A stretch of 64,000 nt of DNA, from assembly GCF_000482705.1 (NCBI RefSeq), contig NZ_AXWO01000014.1, forward strand, positions 1 to 64,000, read 5' to 3'. Each line of letters opens with the position of its first letter. Position 1 is the first letter of the stretch. Both the position numbers and the translations under genes were made by a program. This DNA is from Glycomyces arizonensis DSM 44726. Its GTDB lineage: Bacteria > Actinomycetota > Actinomycetes > Mycobacteriales > Micromonosporaceae. Positions 30,086-37,788 of this stretch are shown in pieces. Under the pieces are notes generated by a model that was not told where the DNA came from, searched no databases, and saw only the letters and a list, made by a program, of their open reading frames with translations.

Positions 30086-30463
30086 TCAACGGCCCCGCGG
30101 TGTCGCCGTACGCCGACGAGCCGGTGCCGGAGCCTTCCAGAGCTGCCGACGCCGCCACCATGCCTGGGCGAGGTCGACGATGGTGCTCCGGCGCTCACGG
30201 CTGAGCGTCCGCTCGAAGTTGACGTTGAAGTGCGCCAAGGGCGGGAGGGTGCTGTCGAGGCGGAAGACCGTTGCGATGAACCGGCCCCGCTCCTCGTCGA
30301 CGAGTTCGTAGACCGACACCACCGCCGACATGCGCTCGCCGGATTCCTGGACGACGTCGGGGACGGTTATCCGCACTCCCAGCCCCTCGACCTCGAAGTC
30401 CCGATAACGCTCGTACAGCTTGACATCATCAAGACCGAATACGTCGTTGACGGAGTCGGTCAT
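30086..30463 (-). CDS. Hypothetical protein
   Basis: Protein of 125 residues that I do not recognise. ATG 30463 has GGAGGAG 8 bases upstream, which supports the reading. The sequence alternates acidic and hydrophobic residues like a beta-sheet protein (VEGLGVRITVPDVV, MSAVVSVYELVDEERGRFIA). The last 20 residues are arginine-rich and may overrun the conserved part. It is convergent with the lacI gene, 94 bases away. No signal peptide or membrane segment. Confidence 0.55.
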   Translation of the reverse strand: MTDSVNDVFGLDDVKLYERYRDFEVEGLGVRITVPDVVQESGERMSAVVSVYELVDEERGRFIATVFRLDSTLPPLAHFNVNFERTLSRERRSTIVDLAQAWWRRRQLWKAPAPARRRTATPRGR

Positions 30464-30914
30464 AGGCCAGCTCCTCCTCGTCTCCCGCCGGAAGCCGCCC
30501 GAACAGCCCGAACCACCAAGGGCACGGAAAACTCTCGCAAAGGCGGCAGCTTGTTCACAACGTCAGTATTCCACCAGGCCGCTGCCGCCGACGCTCCAGG
30601 TCAGAGCCGGTCAATGCAATATGCATAAGCAATCGGCGACTCGCCTGCGCACCGGCCTGCACCTCGGGAAACCACAGCCGGTGACCGAATCCGATACCGT
30701 ACCAGCGCTCGGTTGCGGACGGGACCGGAACCGGCCGCCGCCGACCCGTCTTTACCCGCCGGTGGAGATGTCACCCGGCAGTGCCTGTTGTTATTCGTGG
30801 TTTGCTTTGGCATGCACGGGATTCCTGTGATCGAAGTGGTTGATCCCACAGGCCGCCAGTGTGACCGAGGCCGTACGATGTGCACAACGTTCCTTCAACG
30901 ATGAGGTTGAGCCG
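30464..30914. other. Gap between the hypothetical gene and the DUF574 gene
   Basis: No gene supported. It contains an imperfect inverted repeat at 30824-30852 (CCTGTG ... CACAGG) and probably both outward promoters. GAGG at 30904-30907 is the ribosome-binding site of the next gene. Confidence 0.4.
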
Positions 30915-31739
30915 ATGACTGAGAACGACGAACAAGTGGACGTCACCTCCTTCGACGTCAGCAGACCCACGATCGCCCGCGTCTACGACGCGCTGCTCGG
31001 CGGCAAGGACAACTTCGCGGCCGACCGCGAAGGCGCCGCCGCCTATCTCAAGTACGTGCCGAACGCCGGCGACTGCGCCAAGGAGAACCGCCAGGCCCTC
31101 GTCAAGGGCGTGAAGTACATGGCGAGCAAGGGCATCGACCAGTTCCTGGACATCGGGGCGGGTCTGCCGACGATGGAGAACACCCACCAGGCCGCTCAGT
31201 CGATCAACCCCGACGCCAAGGTCGTCTACGTGGACAACGACCCGATCGTGCTGGCGCACGGACGGGCCCTGCTGGCCAAAGACCAGTCGACCACCGTCGT
31301 CACCGCCGACCTGCGCAACCCGCAGGACATCCTCGACCACCCGGACGTGAAGGCCATGCTGGACTTCACCCGGCCGATCGGGTTGATGACCGTGGGCCTC
31401 CACATGCACTTCCACGACGACGAGCAGCCCGACGAGTGGGTCCGAACCCTGCTGGACGCCTGCCCGTCCGGCTCGTACCTGTTCATCACCGACTTCGTCG
31501 ACACCGGCGAGCCCCTCCAGAAGGGCATGGAGCAGGCCGGCCTGGAGAGCCTCGGCAACGGGTGGATCCGCACGCCCGAGCGGATCACCGAGCACTTCCT
31601 GGGCCTGCCGCTGGAGCCGCCGGGCCTGGACTTCCTGGCCCGCTGGTTCCCCAGCGAGCCCGACCGCGAGGTCCCGGCGGCAGAGGACCTCGAGCCGTAC
31701 CAGCGCATCCTCATGGGCGGCATCGCACGCAAACCGTGA
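30915..31739 (+). CDS. SAM-dependent methyltransferase, DUF574 family
   Basis: Protein of 274 residues of the actinobacterial S-adenosyl methyltransferase family (DUF574, Methyltransf_19). Typical phrases: RPTIARVYDALLGGKDNFAA, FLDIGAGLPT (SAM site), VVYVDNDPIVLAHGRALL, PIGLMTVGLHMHF. Start ATG 30915 is set by the ribosome-binding site; the open frame upstream is not conserved. Members are many per genome in mycelial actinomycetes; their substrates are not known. Followed by a strong hairpin terminator, so it is a single-gene unit. Confidence 0.9.
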   Translation: MTENDEQVDVTSFDVSRPTIARVYDALLGGKDNFAADREGAAAYLKYVPNAGDCAKENRQALVKGVKYMASKGIDQFLDIGAGLPTMENTHQAAQSINPDAKVVYVDNDPIVLAHGRALLAKDQSTTVVTADLRNPQDILDHPDVKAMLDFTRPIGLMTVGLHMHFHDDEQPDEWVRTLLDACPSGSYLFITDFVDTGEPLQKGMEQAGLESLGNGWIRTPERITEHFLGLPLEPPGLDFLARWFPSEPDREVPAAEDLEPYQRILMGGIARKP

Positions 31740-31750
31740 GAACGGCCACC

Positions 31751-31781
31751 GAAGGCGCGCGGCGGTCAGCCGCGCGCCTTC
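31751..31781 (+). terminator. Hairpin terminator after the DUF574 gene
   Basis: Perfect 13-base stem GAAGGCGCGCGGC / GCCGCGCGCCTTC with a 5-base loop, 12 bases after the stop codon. No T-run, as usual in high-G+C actinobacteria. Confidence 0.75.
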
Positions 31782-32198
31782 GTGCTGAAACCTGGGACGC
31801 CACTTGGGCGACGGCCCCTTCGCCGCGTCGGAGGCTCGCCCGCTCGCGGCCGAACGGGGGATGCGGCTCGGTCGACCGTCCAAGAACGACTCAACCGGTC
31901 GTATGAGAACCGCGCCGAGAGCCCCTCGGCCGGGGCATGCGGGGAACACCGGGGGACCCGCGGCTTGCGGCGTTCTTGTAATGTTGCTGGCGCGGATGCG
32001 TGCCGAGGCGGATCCGACACCGGTGATCGAAGCGATGGCGGCCGTCGATGAACCAGGTGACACCTGGGGCAGCGACGGGTCGACCGCCTCCTCGAACTCG
32101 CCACAGCCCGCACCCCCGACCGAGTAGTAAAGCGAGAAGCAGCCCGTTCGCCGAACTGTGACCGGGCATGCGCTCGCACAGAAGGACAGTGATTGCGC
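31782..32198. other. Gap before the SPFH gene
   Basis: No gene supported; frames lack family matches. The promoter of the SPFH/zinc-ribbon pair should lie in its right part, and AAGGA at about 32182 is the ribosome-binding site. Confidence 0.4.
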
Positions 32199-33308
32199 AT
32201 GGGTCTGTTCGACAGCCTTCGCGGGGAATTCATCGACATCGTCGAATGGACCGACGATTCCCGCGACACGATCGTCTGGCGGTTCCCCCGCCACGACAAC
32301 GAGATCAAAATGGGCGCGAAGCTCGTCGTGCGCGAGTCCCAGGTGGCGGTGTTCATCAACGAAGGGCGGCTCGCCGACGTCTTCACACCCGGCACCTACA
32401 CCCTCGAGACCCGCAACCTCCCCGTCCTCTCGACGCTCAAGGGCTGGAAGTACGGCTTCGACTCCCCGTTCAAGGCCGAGGTCTACTTCGTCAACACCCG
32501 CCAGTTCACCGATTTCAAGTGGGGCACCAAGAACCCGGTCCTGGTCCGCGACCCCGAGTTCGGCGCGGTGCGCATCCGCGCCTTCGGCGCCTACGCCATC
32601 CGCGTGGTCGACCCCGCCGCCCTGCTTCGCGAGTCCGCCGGCACCGACGCGCAGTTCCGCACCGAAGAGATCGAGACCTGGCTGCGCGAGAAGGTCATCG
32701 GCGCCTTCGCGCCCGCCATCGCCTCCGCCCGGATCCCGGTGCTCGACATGGCGATCCACCAGGATCAGATCGGCCGGCAGCTCAAGTCCGCGATCTCCGA
32801 ACAGCTCGCCCCGCTCGGACTCGAGGTCCCCTCCTTCACCATCTCCAACATCTCCCTTCCCAAGGAGGTCGAGGAGGCCATCGACAAGCGCGCCTCCATG
32901 GGCATGATCGGCGACCTCGGCTCGTACACGCAGTACCAGGCCGCGAACGCCCTGGAGGACGCCGCCCAGCACGGCGGCGGGGCCGCCGACGCCATGACCC
33001 TCGGCGCCGGGATGGCCATGGGCAACCAGATGGCCGCCAACATGGCCGCGCAGCAGCAGGTCCAGCAGCAGCCCCCGCAGGCGGCGGCCCCGCCGCCGCT
33101 CCCGACCGCTCCCGCGTGGTACCTCGGCATCGGCGGCCAGCAGGCGGGGCCGTTCGACGTGCCGACCCTCCAGCAGAAGGTCGCCGGCGGCGAACTCACG
33201 CGGGAGACCCTCGCCTGGAAGCAGGGCCAGGCCGCCTGGACCCCCGCCGGGCAGATCCCCGAACTGTCGGGCCTCTTCGGCATGATTCCCCCGCCCCTGC
33301 CGTCGTAA
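32199..33308 (+). CDS. SPFH-domain protein with C-terminal GYF_2 domain (YdjI-like)
   Basis: Protein of 369 residues. Residues about 1-245 form the SPFH (virion core protein-like) domain: FIDIVEWTDDSRDTIVWRFP, PVLVRDPEFGAVRIRAFGAY, TEEIETWLREKVIGAFAPAI. A Gln/Ala/Pro-rich linker (about 255-305) leads to a GYF_2 (DUF4339) domain at about 310-369 (WYLGIGGQQAGPFDVPTLQQ). No membrane segment. In Bacillus, YdjI helps recruit a PspA-like protein to the membrane; no pspA is next to it here. The next gene follows after 22 bases. Confidence 0.85.
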   Translation: MGLFDSLRGEFIDIVEWTDDSRDTIVWRFPRHDNEIKMGAKLVVRESQVAVFINEGRLADVFTPGTYTLETRNLPVLSTLKGWKYGFDSPFKAEVYFVNTRQFTDFKWGTKNPVLVRDPEFGAVRIRAFGAYAIRVVDPAALLRESAGTDAQFRTEEIETWLREKVIGAFAPAIASARIPVLDMAIHQDQIGRQLKSAISEQLAPLGLEVPSFTISNISLPKEVEEAIDKRASMGMIGDLGSYTQYQAANALEDAAQHGGGAADAMTLGAGMAMGNQMAANMAAQQQVQQQPPQAAAPPPLPTAPAWYLGIGGQQAGPFDVPTLQQKVAGGELTRETLAWKQGQAAWTPAGQIPELSGLFGMIPPPLPS

Positions 33309-33330
33309 GCCCCTCGAACAGGAGAGACCC

Positions 33331-34389
33331 GTGACGAATCCGGCCCCCACCAATCACCAGACCTATCCGTGCGGGGACTGCGGGGCGCACCTCCAGTTCG
33401 CGCCCGGCACGACGTCCCTGACCTGCCCCTACTGCGGTGCGCAGCAGGCGATCGTGCCCCAGCGGCGGCAGGTCGTCGAGCACTCGTACGCAGAGCTCGG
33501 CGCGAAGCCCCGCCGGAACCCGCAGCAGGTGCCGCCGAACCTGTTCGTGTGCACCGGATGCCAGGCCCACACCGAGTCCGACGCCTGGTCGGACGTGTGC
33601 CAGTTCTGCGGTGCGCCCGTCGTGACCGACCAGTTCAACCCGGACCTGGTCGCCCCCGAGGGCCTCGTCCCGTTCCAGATCGACAAGAGCGGGGCGCGCA
33701 AGGCGCTCAAGGAATGGGTGTCGAGCCGCTGGTTCGCCCCGAACTCGTTCAAGAAGGTCGACGAGGCCGAATCGCTGAAGAGCACCTACCTGCCGCATTG
33801 GACCTGGGACGCGGGGACCACGACGGACTACCGCGGGGAGCGGGGCGAGCACTACTACGTCGAGCGGGACGGCAAGCAGGAGCGGAGGACCCGGTGGTAC
33901 CCCGCGCACGGCACCGTCGAGCGCGACTTCGACGACGTGGTCGTCCCGGCCACCGCCCACGTCGGCGGCGACCACCTCGACGGCCTCTCCAGCGACTGGA
34001 ACACGAAGGAGGCCGCGGCGTTCCAGCCGCAGTACCTCTCGGGGCACTTCACGCAGCGCTACGAGATCGGCCCCGACGCGGCGCTCGAAGCCGCCAAGCA
34101 GAAGATGGCGCCGGTGATCCGCGAGGACATCAAGCGCCACATCGGCGGTGACGCGCAGCGCATCCACGACGTGGACACCAGGTACGAGAACCTCACCTAC
34201 AAGCTCCTGCTGCTGCCGGTCTGGCTCCTCGCCTACCTGTTCAACGGCAAGTCCTGGCAGGTCCTGGTCAGCGGCCAGACCGGCAAGGTCAGAGGCGAAC
34301 GGCCCTGGAGCGCCTGGAAGATCACCTTCGCGGTCCTCGTCGCGCTCATCGTCATCGCGGGCGTCGTCTACCTGATGGCCATCCGGTAG
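33331..34389 (+). CDS. Zinc-ribbon membrane protein (YdjG-like)
   Basis: Protein of 352 residues with two zinc ribbons at the N-terminus: CGDCGAHLQF with CPYCGAQQ, and CTGCQAH with CQFCGAPV (eight cysteines). A central domain (about 120-310) follows, and one hydrophobic helix (about 328-350) anchors the C-terminus, with a weaker hydrophobic stretch at YKLLLLPVWLLAYLF. AGGAGAG precedes the start. Together with the SPFH gene it resembles the ydjG-ydjI pair, which forms a membrane complex for a PspA homologue. Function here is inferred from that pairing. Confidence 0.8.
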   Translation: MTNPAPTNHQTYPCGDCGAHLQFAPGTTSLTCPYCGAQQAIVPQRRQVVEHSYAELGAKPRRNPQQVPPNLFVCTGCQAHTESDAWSDVCQFCGAPVVTDQFNPDLVAPEGLVPFQIDKSGARKALKEWVSSRWFAPNSFKKVDEAESLKSTYLPHWTWDAGTTTDYRGERGEHYYVERDGKQERRTRWYPAHGTVERDFDDVVVPATAHVGGDHLDGLSSDWNTKEAAAFQPQYLSGHFTQRYEIGPDAALEAAKQKMAPVIREDIKRHIGGDAQRIHDVDTRYENLTYKLLLLPVWLLAYLFNGKSWQVLVSGQTGKVRGERPWSAWKITFAVLVALIVIAGVVYLMAIR

Positions 34390-34499
34390 CGGGAGCGGGC
34401 GTCGCCGGGGCCGGATCGTCCGAACGGTCATGGCCTTCGCGGTTCGACCCGCCTACCGCACTGTCGAGCGCGGCCGCGGCGCCTTGGTCTCCACCGGCG

Positions 34500-34772
34500 T
34501 CATCCGTTGCCGAATCGCTCGGCCGCCCGCGCCTTCGCCTTGGCCGCCTCGACCTCCCGGTCCCGCGGCGGCGCCGTGGTCACCAACGAGTCCAGCAGGT
34601 CCCGGGTGGCGTCGGCGACCGCCGCGACCGCCTTGTCGAAGGCCTCCCGGTTGGCCCGCGACGGTCGAGACGAGCCGCTGATCTTGCGGACGTACTGGAG
34701 CGCCGCCGCGGCGACTTCGTCGTCGGTGGCGGACGGCTCGAGATTGAACAGGGTGCGAATGCTGCGACACAT
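34500..34772 (-). CDS. DUF2277 protein
   Basis: Small protein of 90 residues matching DUF2277 along its length: it begins MCRSIRTLFNLEPSATDDEV, then AAALQYVRKISGSSRPS and ANREAFDKAVAAVADATRDL. All helical, no membrane segment. GGAGG lies very close to the ATG. Function unknown in all organisms I know of. Convergent with the zinc-ribbon gene. Confidence 0.85.
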   Translation of the reverse strand: MCRSIRTLFNLEPSATDDEVAAAALQYVRKISGSSRPSRANREAFDKAVAAVADATRDLLDSLVTTAPPRDREVEAAKAKARAAERFGNG

Positions 34773-34884
34773 GCCTCCAGGGTCGCACGGCGCCGAACCG
34801 GCGGGGACCCGATCACCGCCCCGACGGCGTCGGCGGATCCTCGGACGCCCGTCTACCCGCGGATGAGCGATCGGTGTTCCGCGC

Positions 34885-35739
34885 TCACGCCGTTGCGGTG
34901 TGCGCCGGCCGGCCGCCGTGCAGCGCGACCAGTTCGCGCAGCCTGGCCGTGGTGCCGGTGCCCGGCTTGGGGCTCTTGACGATCAGCTGGAGCTCCGGCG
35001 CCTCGGCCGATTGCAGCACCACCTGCTCCAGCCGCAGCGTGCCGACGTCGGGATGCTCCACGACCTTGTCGACCCCCGCTCCCCGGTGCACCACCTCGTG
35101 CTCCGCGAGCCACGCGGCCGCCTCCGGGAAGGACGCGCTCAGCCGGTCGAGCAGGCGCTCGATGCGGCGGTCGGGACTCCTGGCGAAGGACTCGCGCAAT
35201 TCCCCGAGCATGCGCCGGGCGTGCGACTCCCAGTCGACGGTCTCCTCACGGATCCGCTTGGAGGAGAAGAAGACCCACGCGCCGTTGCGCTCCTCGGGAG
35301 GGAACTCCGCATATCGGTACAGCGCCTCGGCCGCGGCGTTCCACGCCACCAGGTCCCAACCGGCGTCGACGACGATCCCGAGCGCGGGCTCCTGGGCGTG
35401 CATGAGCCGCAGCAACCGCTCGGGCGCGGCGGCGCTCCCGTGTCCCGGGGCGGGCGGGAGCTGCCCGGCGAGCCGGAACAGGTACTCGGTGCCCGCATCG
35501 TCCAGCCGCAGCGCCCGGGCGACCGCCGACAGGATCTCGGGGGAGGGGTTGATGTCCCTGCCCTGCTCCAGCCACGTGTACCAGGTCAAACCCACATTGG
35601 AGAGGACCGCGACCTCTTCGCGCCGCAGCCCGGGCGTCCGGCGCCTCGCGCCCGGAGCGAGCCCGACCTCCTCGGGCGTGAGCCTCCGGCGCCTGCTGCG
35701 CAGGAACGCCGCCAGCGTGCCGCGCCGTACCTCGTCCAT
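34885..35739 (-). CDS. XRE-family regulator with MmyB-like ligand domain
   Basis: Regulator of 284 residues. N-terminal helix-turn-helix (FLRSRRRRLTPEEVGL, RRTPGLRREEVAVLSNVGLT, WYTWLEQGRDI) and a C-terminal MmyB-like domain (VVDAGWDLVAWNAAAEALYR) thought to bind a fatty acid-like ligand. ATG 35739 has GGGAGCGG upstream. Divergent from the hydrolase-like gene at 35932 across 192 bases, the usual layout of these regulators with their target gene. Confidence 0.9.
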   Translation of the reverse strand: MDEVRRGTLAAFLRSRRRRLTPEEVGLAPGARRRTPGLRREEVAVLSNVGLTWYTWLEQGRDINPSPEILSAVARALRLDDAGTEYLFRLAGQLPPAPGHGSAAAPERLLRLMHAQEPALGIVVDAGWDLVAWNAAAEALYRYAEFPPEERNGAWVFFSSKRIREETVDWESHARRMLGELRESFARSPDRRIERLLDRLSASFPEAAAWLAEHEVVHRGAGVDKVVEHPDVGTLRLEQVVLQSAEAPELQLIVKSPKPGTGTTARLRELVALHGGRPAHTATA

Positions 35740-35931
35740 GTTCCGCTCCCTGGTGGTGGGACTACCAGTATCGAGCGCGCCCGCTCCGCATCCGCTTGTT
35801 CGGCGAGGCTTGAGCCGACCGTCTCGACTGTCAATCATGAAGGAGCGAAGTGGTGCGGAAGCGACTGGGACGATCGGTGGTCGCCGGATCGGCTGCGATG
35901 GGCGGCCGCTCATGCCCGCTGGGGGGTGTCC

Positions 35932-37731
35932 ATGTCTAGCGTTCCGAACTCTGCCGGTTGGACTCGGCTGCCAAGCGGGGCCGAGGCGTTCATGGCCGTG
36001 CCGTCGACGGGGGTCCCCGCGGCGACCGTGGTGGTGGGCATGGAGTTGTTCGGGCTGACCCCGTGGGTGCGGCGGGTGTGCGAGCGGCTGGCGGGCGCCG
36101 GGTATGCGGCGGTGGCCCCCGACTTCTACTGGCGCCAGGCTCCCCGTGCCGAGCTCGGCTACGACGATGCGGGCCGCGAGGAGGGGTTCCGGCTGCTGAA
36201 CGGATTGACCCCCGAGGGCGTGGCCGCCGACACCGAGGCCGCCTTGGCGCTCGGCGCGGCCCGAGGGGCCGCCCGAGCCCGCGCCTTCGCCGGGTTCTCG
36301 CTGGGAGGGCATCTCGGGATCCTCGCGGCCACCCGCCTGCCGTTGGACCTGGTCGTCAGCTGCTACGGCGGCTGGACGCTGGACGGCGGCATCCCGCTGG
36401 CCGAGCCGGAGCCGCCGCTCTCGCCCGGAGGCGCGGCCGCCATCGCCGGACACGGCACCGCGTTGCTGATCCTGGTGGGCGCACAGGACTTCCTGATCTC
36501 GGCCGACGAACGGCGACGGACGGGGCAGCGGCTCGACGAGGCCGGTGTGCGCCACGAACTGGTCGCCTACCCTCGGGCCGCGCACGGCTTCCTGTGCGAG
36601 GACCGCCCGGCAGGCTACGACGCCGGTGCCGCCGGGGACGCATGGGAGCGGATCCTCAAGGCGCTCGAGCGGCCGACCCGTCGGCCCTTATCGGATCACC
36701 AGGGAGAACGGCACCTCGTGGTGTCCCGTCGCGGCGGAGTCGGGGTCGGCGATGATGTCGAGCACGCGGTTCGCGAGCGCCTCGCGGCCCGGTGCGACGG
36801 TGGAGAACGCCGGGATGGAGTACCGGCCGTCGGCGATGTCGTCGAAGCCCATCACGCGCACCTGGTCCGGGACGGCCACCCCCCGCACTCCGAGCGTGTA
36901 GAGCGCGCCCAGCGCGAGCGAGTCGTTGAAGCACAGGAGCCCGTCGAACTCGGCTCCGGATTCGAGCAGGCGCTGCGCGGCGACCGCGCCCTCAGCGCGG
37001 TTGAGCTTGCGGACGTGCCCCGTCAGCGTGTCGTCCATGGCGATGCCCGCCTGCCGCAGCGCCAGCGCGTAGCCGTCGAAGCGGTCGCGCGACGTCTCGA
37101 TCGCGCCCTCGTCCTGGACGCCGATCGCGGCGATCCGGCGGCAGCCCTGGGCGATCAGCTCGGCGGTGGCCGCCGCGGCCGCGGCGACGTTGTCGATCCC
37201 CACGTGGTGGTCGCCGACGCCCGCGACGCGCTCGCCGTGCTCGCCGACGAGGACGAGCGGGATGTCGCGGCGGCGCTCGGCCACGTCCTCGGCCTTCAGG
37301 CGGAGCGGGCTCATGATCAGCCCGTCGAGGGCGGGCAGTCGGACGCCGTCGAGCGCCTCCACCTCCCGCTCGCGTGCGCCTCCGGTCTGCGTGACGAGCA
37401 CGGTGAGGTGCCGGTCGTGCGCGGCGTCGACGAAGACGGCGGCGAGCTCGGCGAAGTAGGGCTCGGCGAGGCTCGGCAAGGCGAGCGCCAGCGCTCCGCT
37501 GGAGCCCCTGCGCAGCTGGCGCGCGGCCAGGTTCGGCCGGTAGCCGAGTTCATCGATCGCCGCCAATACCTTCTCGCGGACCTCCGCGCCCACCCAGCCG
37601 GTGCTGTTCACGACGTTGGAGACGGTCTTGGCGCTGACGCCCACGCGCGCGGCGATGTCGGCGAGGGTGACGCGGGCTCGGGCCATGGGACTCTCTCCGT
37701 GCGGATGGGGCAGGGTCGACGGTGTCGATGA
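35932..37731 (+). CDS. Dienelactone hydrolase-like protein; frame runs on over the lacI gene
   Basis: Residues 1-250 form a complete dienelactone-hydrolase-type alpha/beta hydrolase: VVVGMELFGLTPWVRRVCER, nucleophile GFSLGG (Ser where classical DLH has Cys), acid in GAQDFLISADE and His in YPRAAHGFL. The natural end is near 36680 (AWERILKALE), but no stop follows. The frame stays open for another 350 codons, antisense to the whole lacI gene, to 37731. Those extra residues have no domain character. Either the stop was lost or the ORF is translated with a junk tail. The enzyme part is well supported; the true 3' end is not. Confidence 0.65.
   Translation: MSSVPNSAGWTRLPSGAEAFMAVPSTGVPAATVVVGMELFGLTPWVRRVCERLAGAGYAAVAPDFYWRQAPRAELGYDDAGREEGFRLLNGLTPEGVAADTEAALALGAARGAARARAFAGFSLGGHLGILAATRLPLDLVVSCYGGWTLDGGIPLAEPEPPLSPGGAAAIAGHGTALLILVGAQDFLISADERRRTGQRLDEAGVRHELVAYPRAAHGFLCEDRPAGYDAGAAGDAWERILKALERPTRRPLSDHQGERHLVVSRRGGVGVGDDVEHAVRERLAARCDGGERRDGVPAVGDVVEAHHAHLVRDGHPPHSERVERAQRERVVEAQEPVELGSGFEQALRGDRALSAVELADVPRQRVVHGDARLPQRQRVAVEAVARRLDRALVLDADRGDPAAALGDQLGGGRRGRGDVVDPHVVVADARDALAVLADEDERDVAAALGHVLGLQAERAHDQPVEGGQSDAVERLHLPLACASGLRDEHGEVPVVRGVDEDGGELGEVGLGEARQGERQRSAGAPAQLARGQVRPVAEFIDRRQYLLADLRAHPAGAVHDVGDGLGADAHARGDVGEGDAGSGHGTLSVRMGQGRRCR
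36688..37686 (-). CDS. LacI-family transcriptional regulator
   Basis: Repressor of 332 residues. Helix-turn-helix VTLADIAARVGVSAKTVSNV with hinge, then the sugar-binding fold (ALALALPSLAEPYFAELAAV, VVLVGEHGERVAGVGDHHVG-like segment, VRVMGFDDIADGRYSIPAF). ATG 37686 has GGAGAG about 9 bases upstream. It is divergent from the GH2 gene; the palindrome at 37751-37764 and two related sites at 39686-39728 are its probable operators. Confidence 0.9.
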   Translation of the reverse strand: MARARVTLADIAARVGVSAKTVSNVVNSTGWVGAEVREKVLAAIDELGYRPNLAARQLRRGSSGALALALPSLAEPYFAELAAVFVDAAHDRHLTVLVTQTGGAREREVEALDGVRLPALDGLIMSPLRLKAEDVAERRRDIPLVLVGEHGERVAGVGDHHVGIDNVAAAAAATAELIAQGCRRIAAIGVQDEGAIETSRDRFDGYALALRQAGIAMDDTLTGHVRKLNRAEGAVAAQRLLESGAEFDGLLCFNDSLALGALYTLGVRGVAVPDQVRVMGFDDIADGRYSIPAFSTVAPGREALANRVLDIIADPDSAATGHHEVPFSLVIR

Positions 37732-37750
37732 TAGCCTCCGGGGCTGATAC

Positions 37751-37764
37751 ATTCAACGTTGAAT
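37751..37764. promoter_or_regulatory. LacI-type operator O1
   Basis: Perfect 14-base palindrome ATTCAACGTTGAAT between the divergent lacI and GH2 genes, 25 bases before the GH2 start. Same core as the two sites upstream of the binding-protein gene. Confidence 0.75.
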
Positions 37765-37788
37765 TAAGCCGAGCAGGGAGTAGCGAAC

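Noticed and set aside
30824-30852. Inverted repeat CCTGTG...CACAGG as an operator of the DUF574 gene
   Set aside because: Imperfect, long spacer, no adjacent regulator and no clear promoter overlap.
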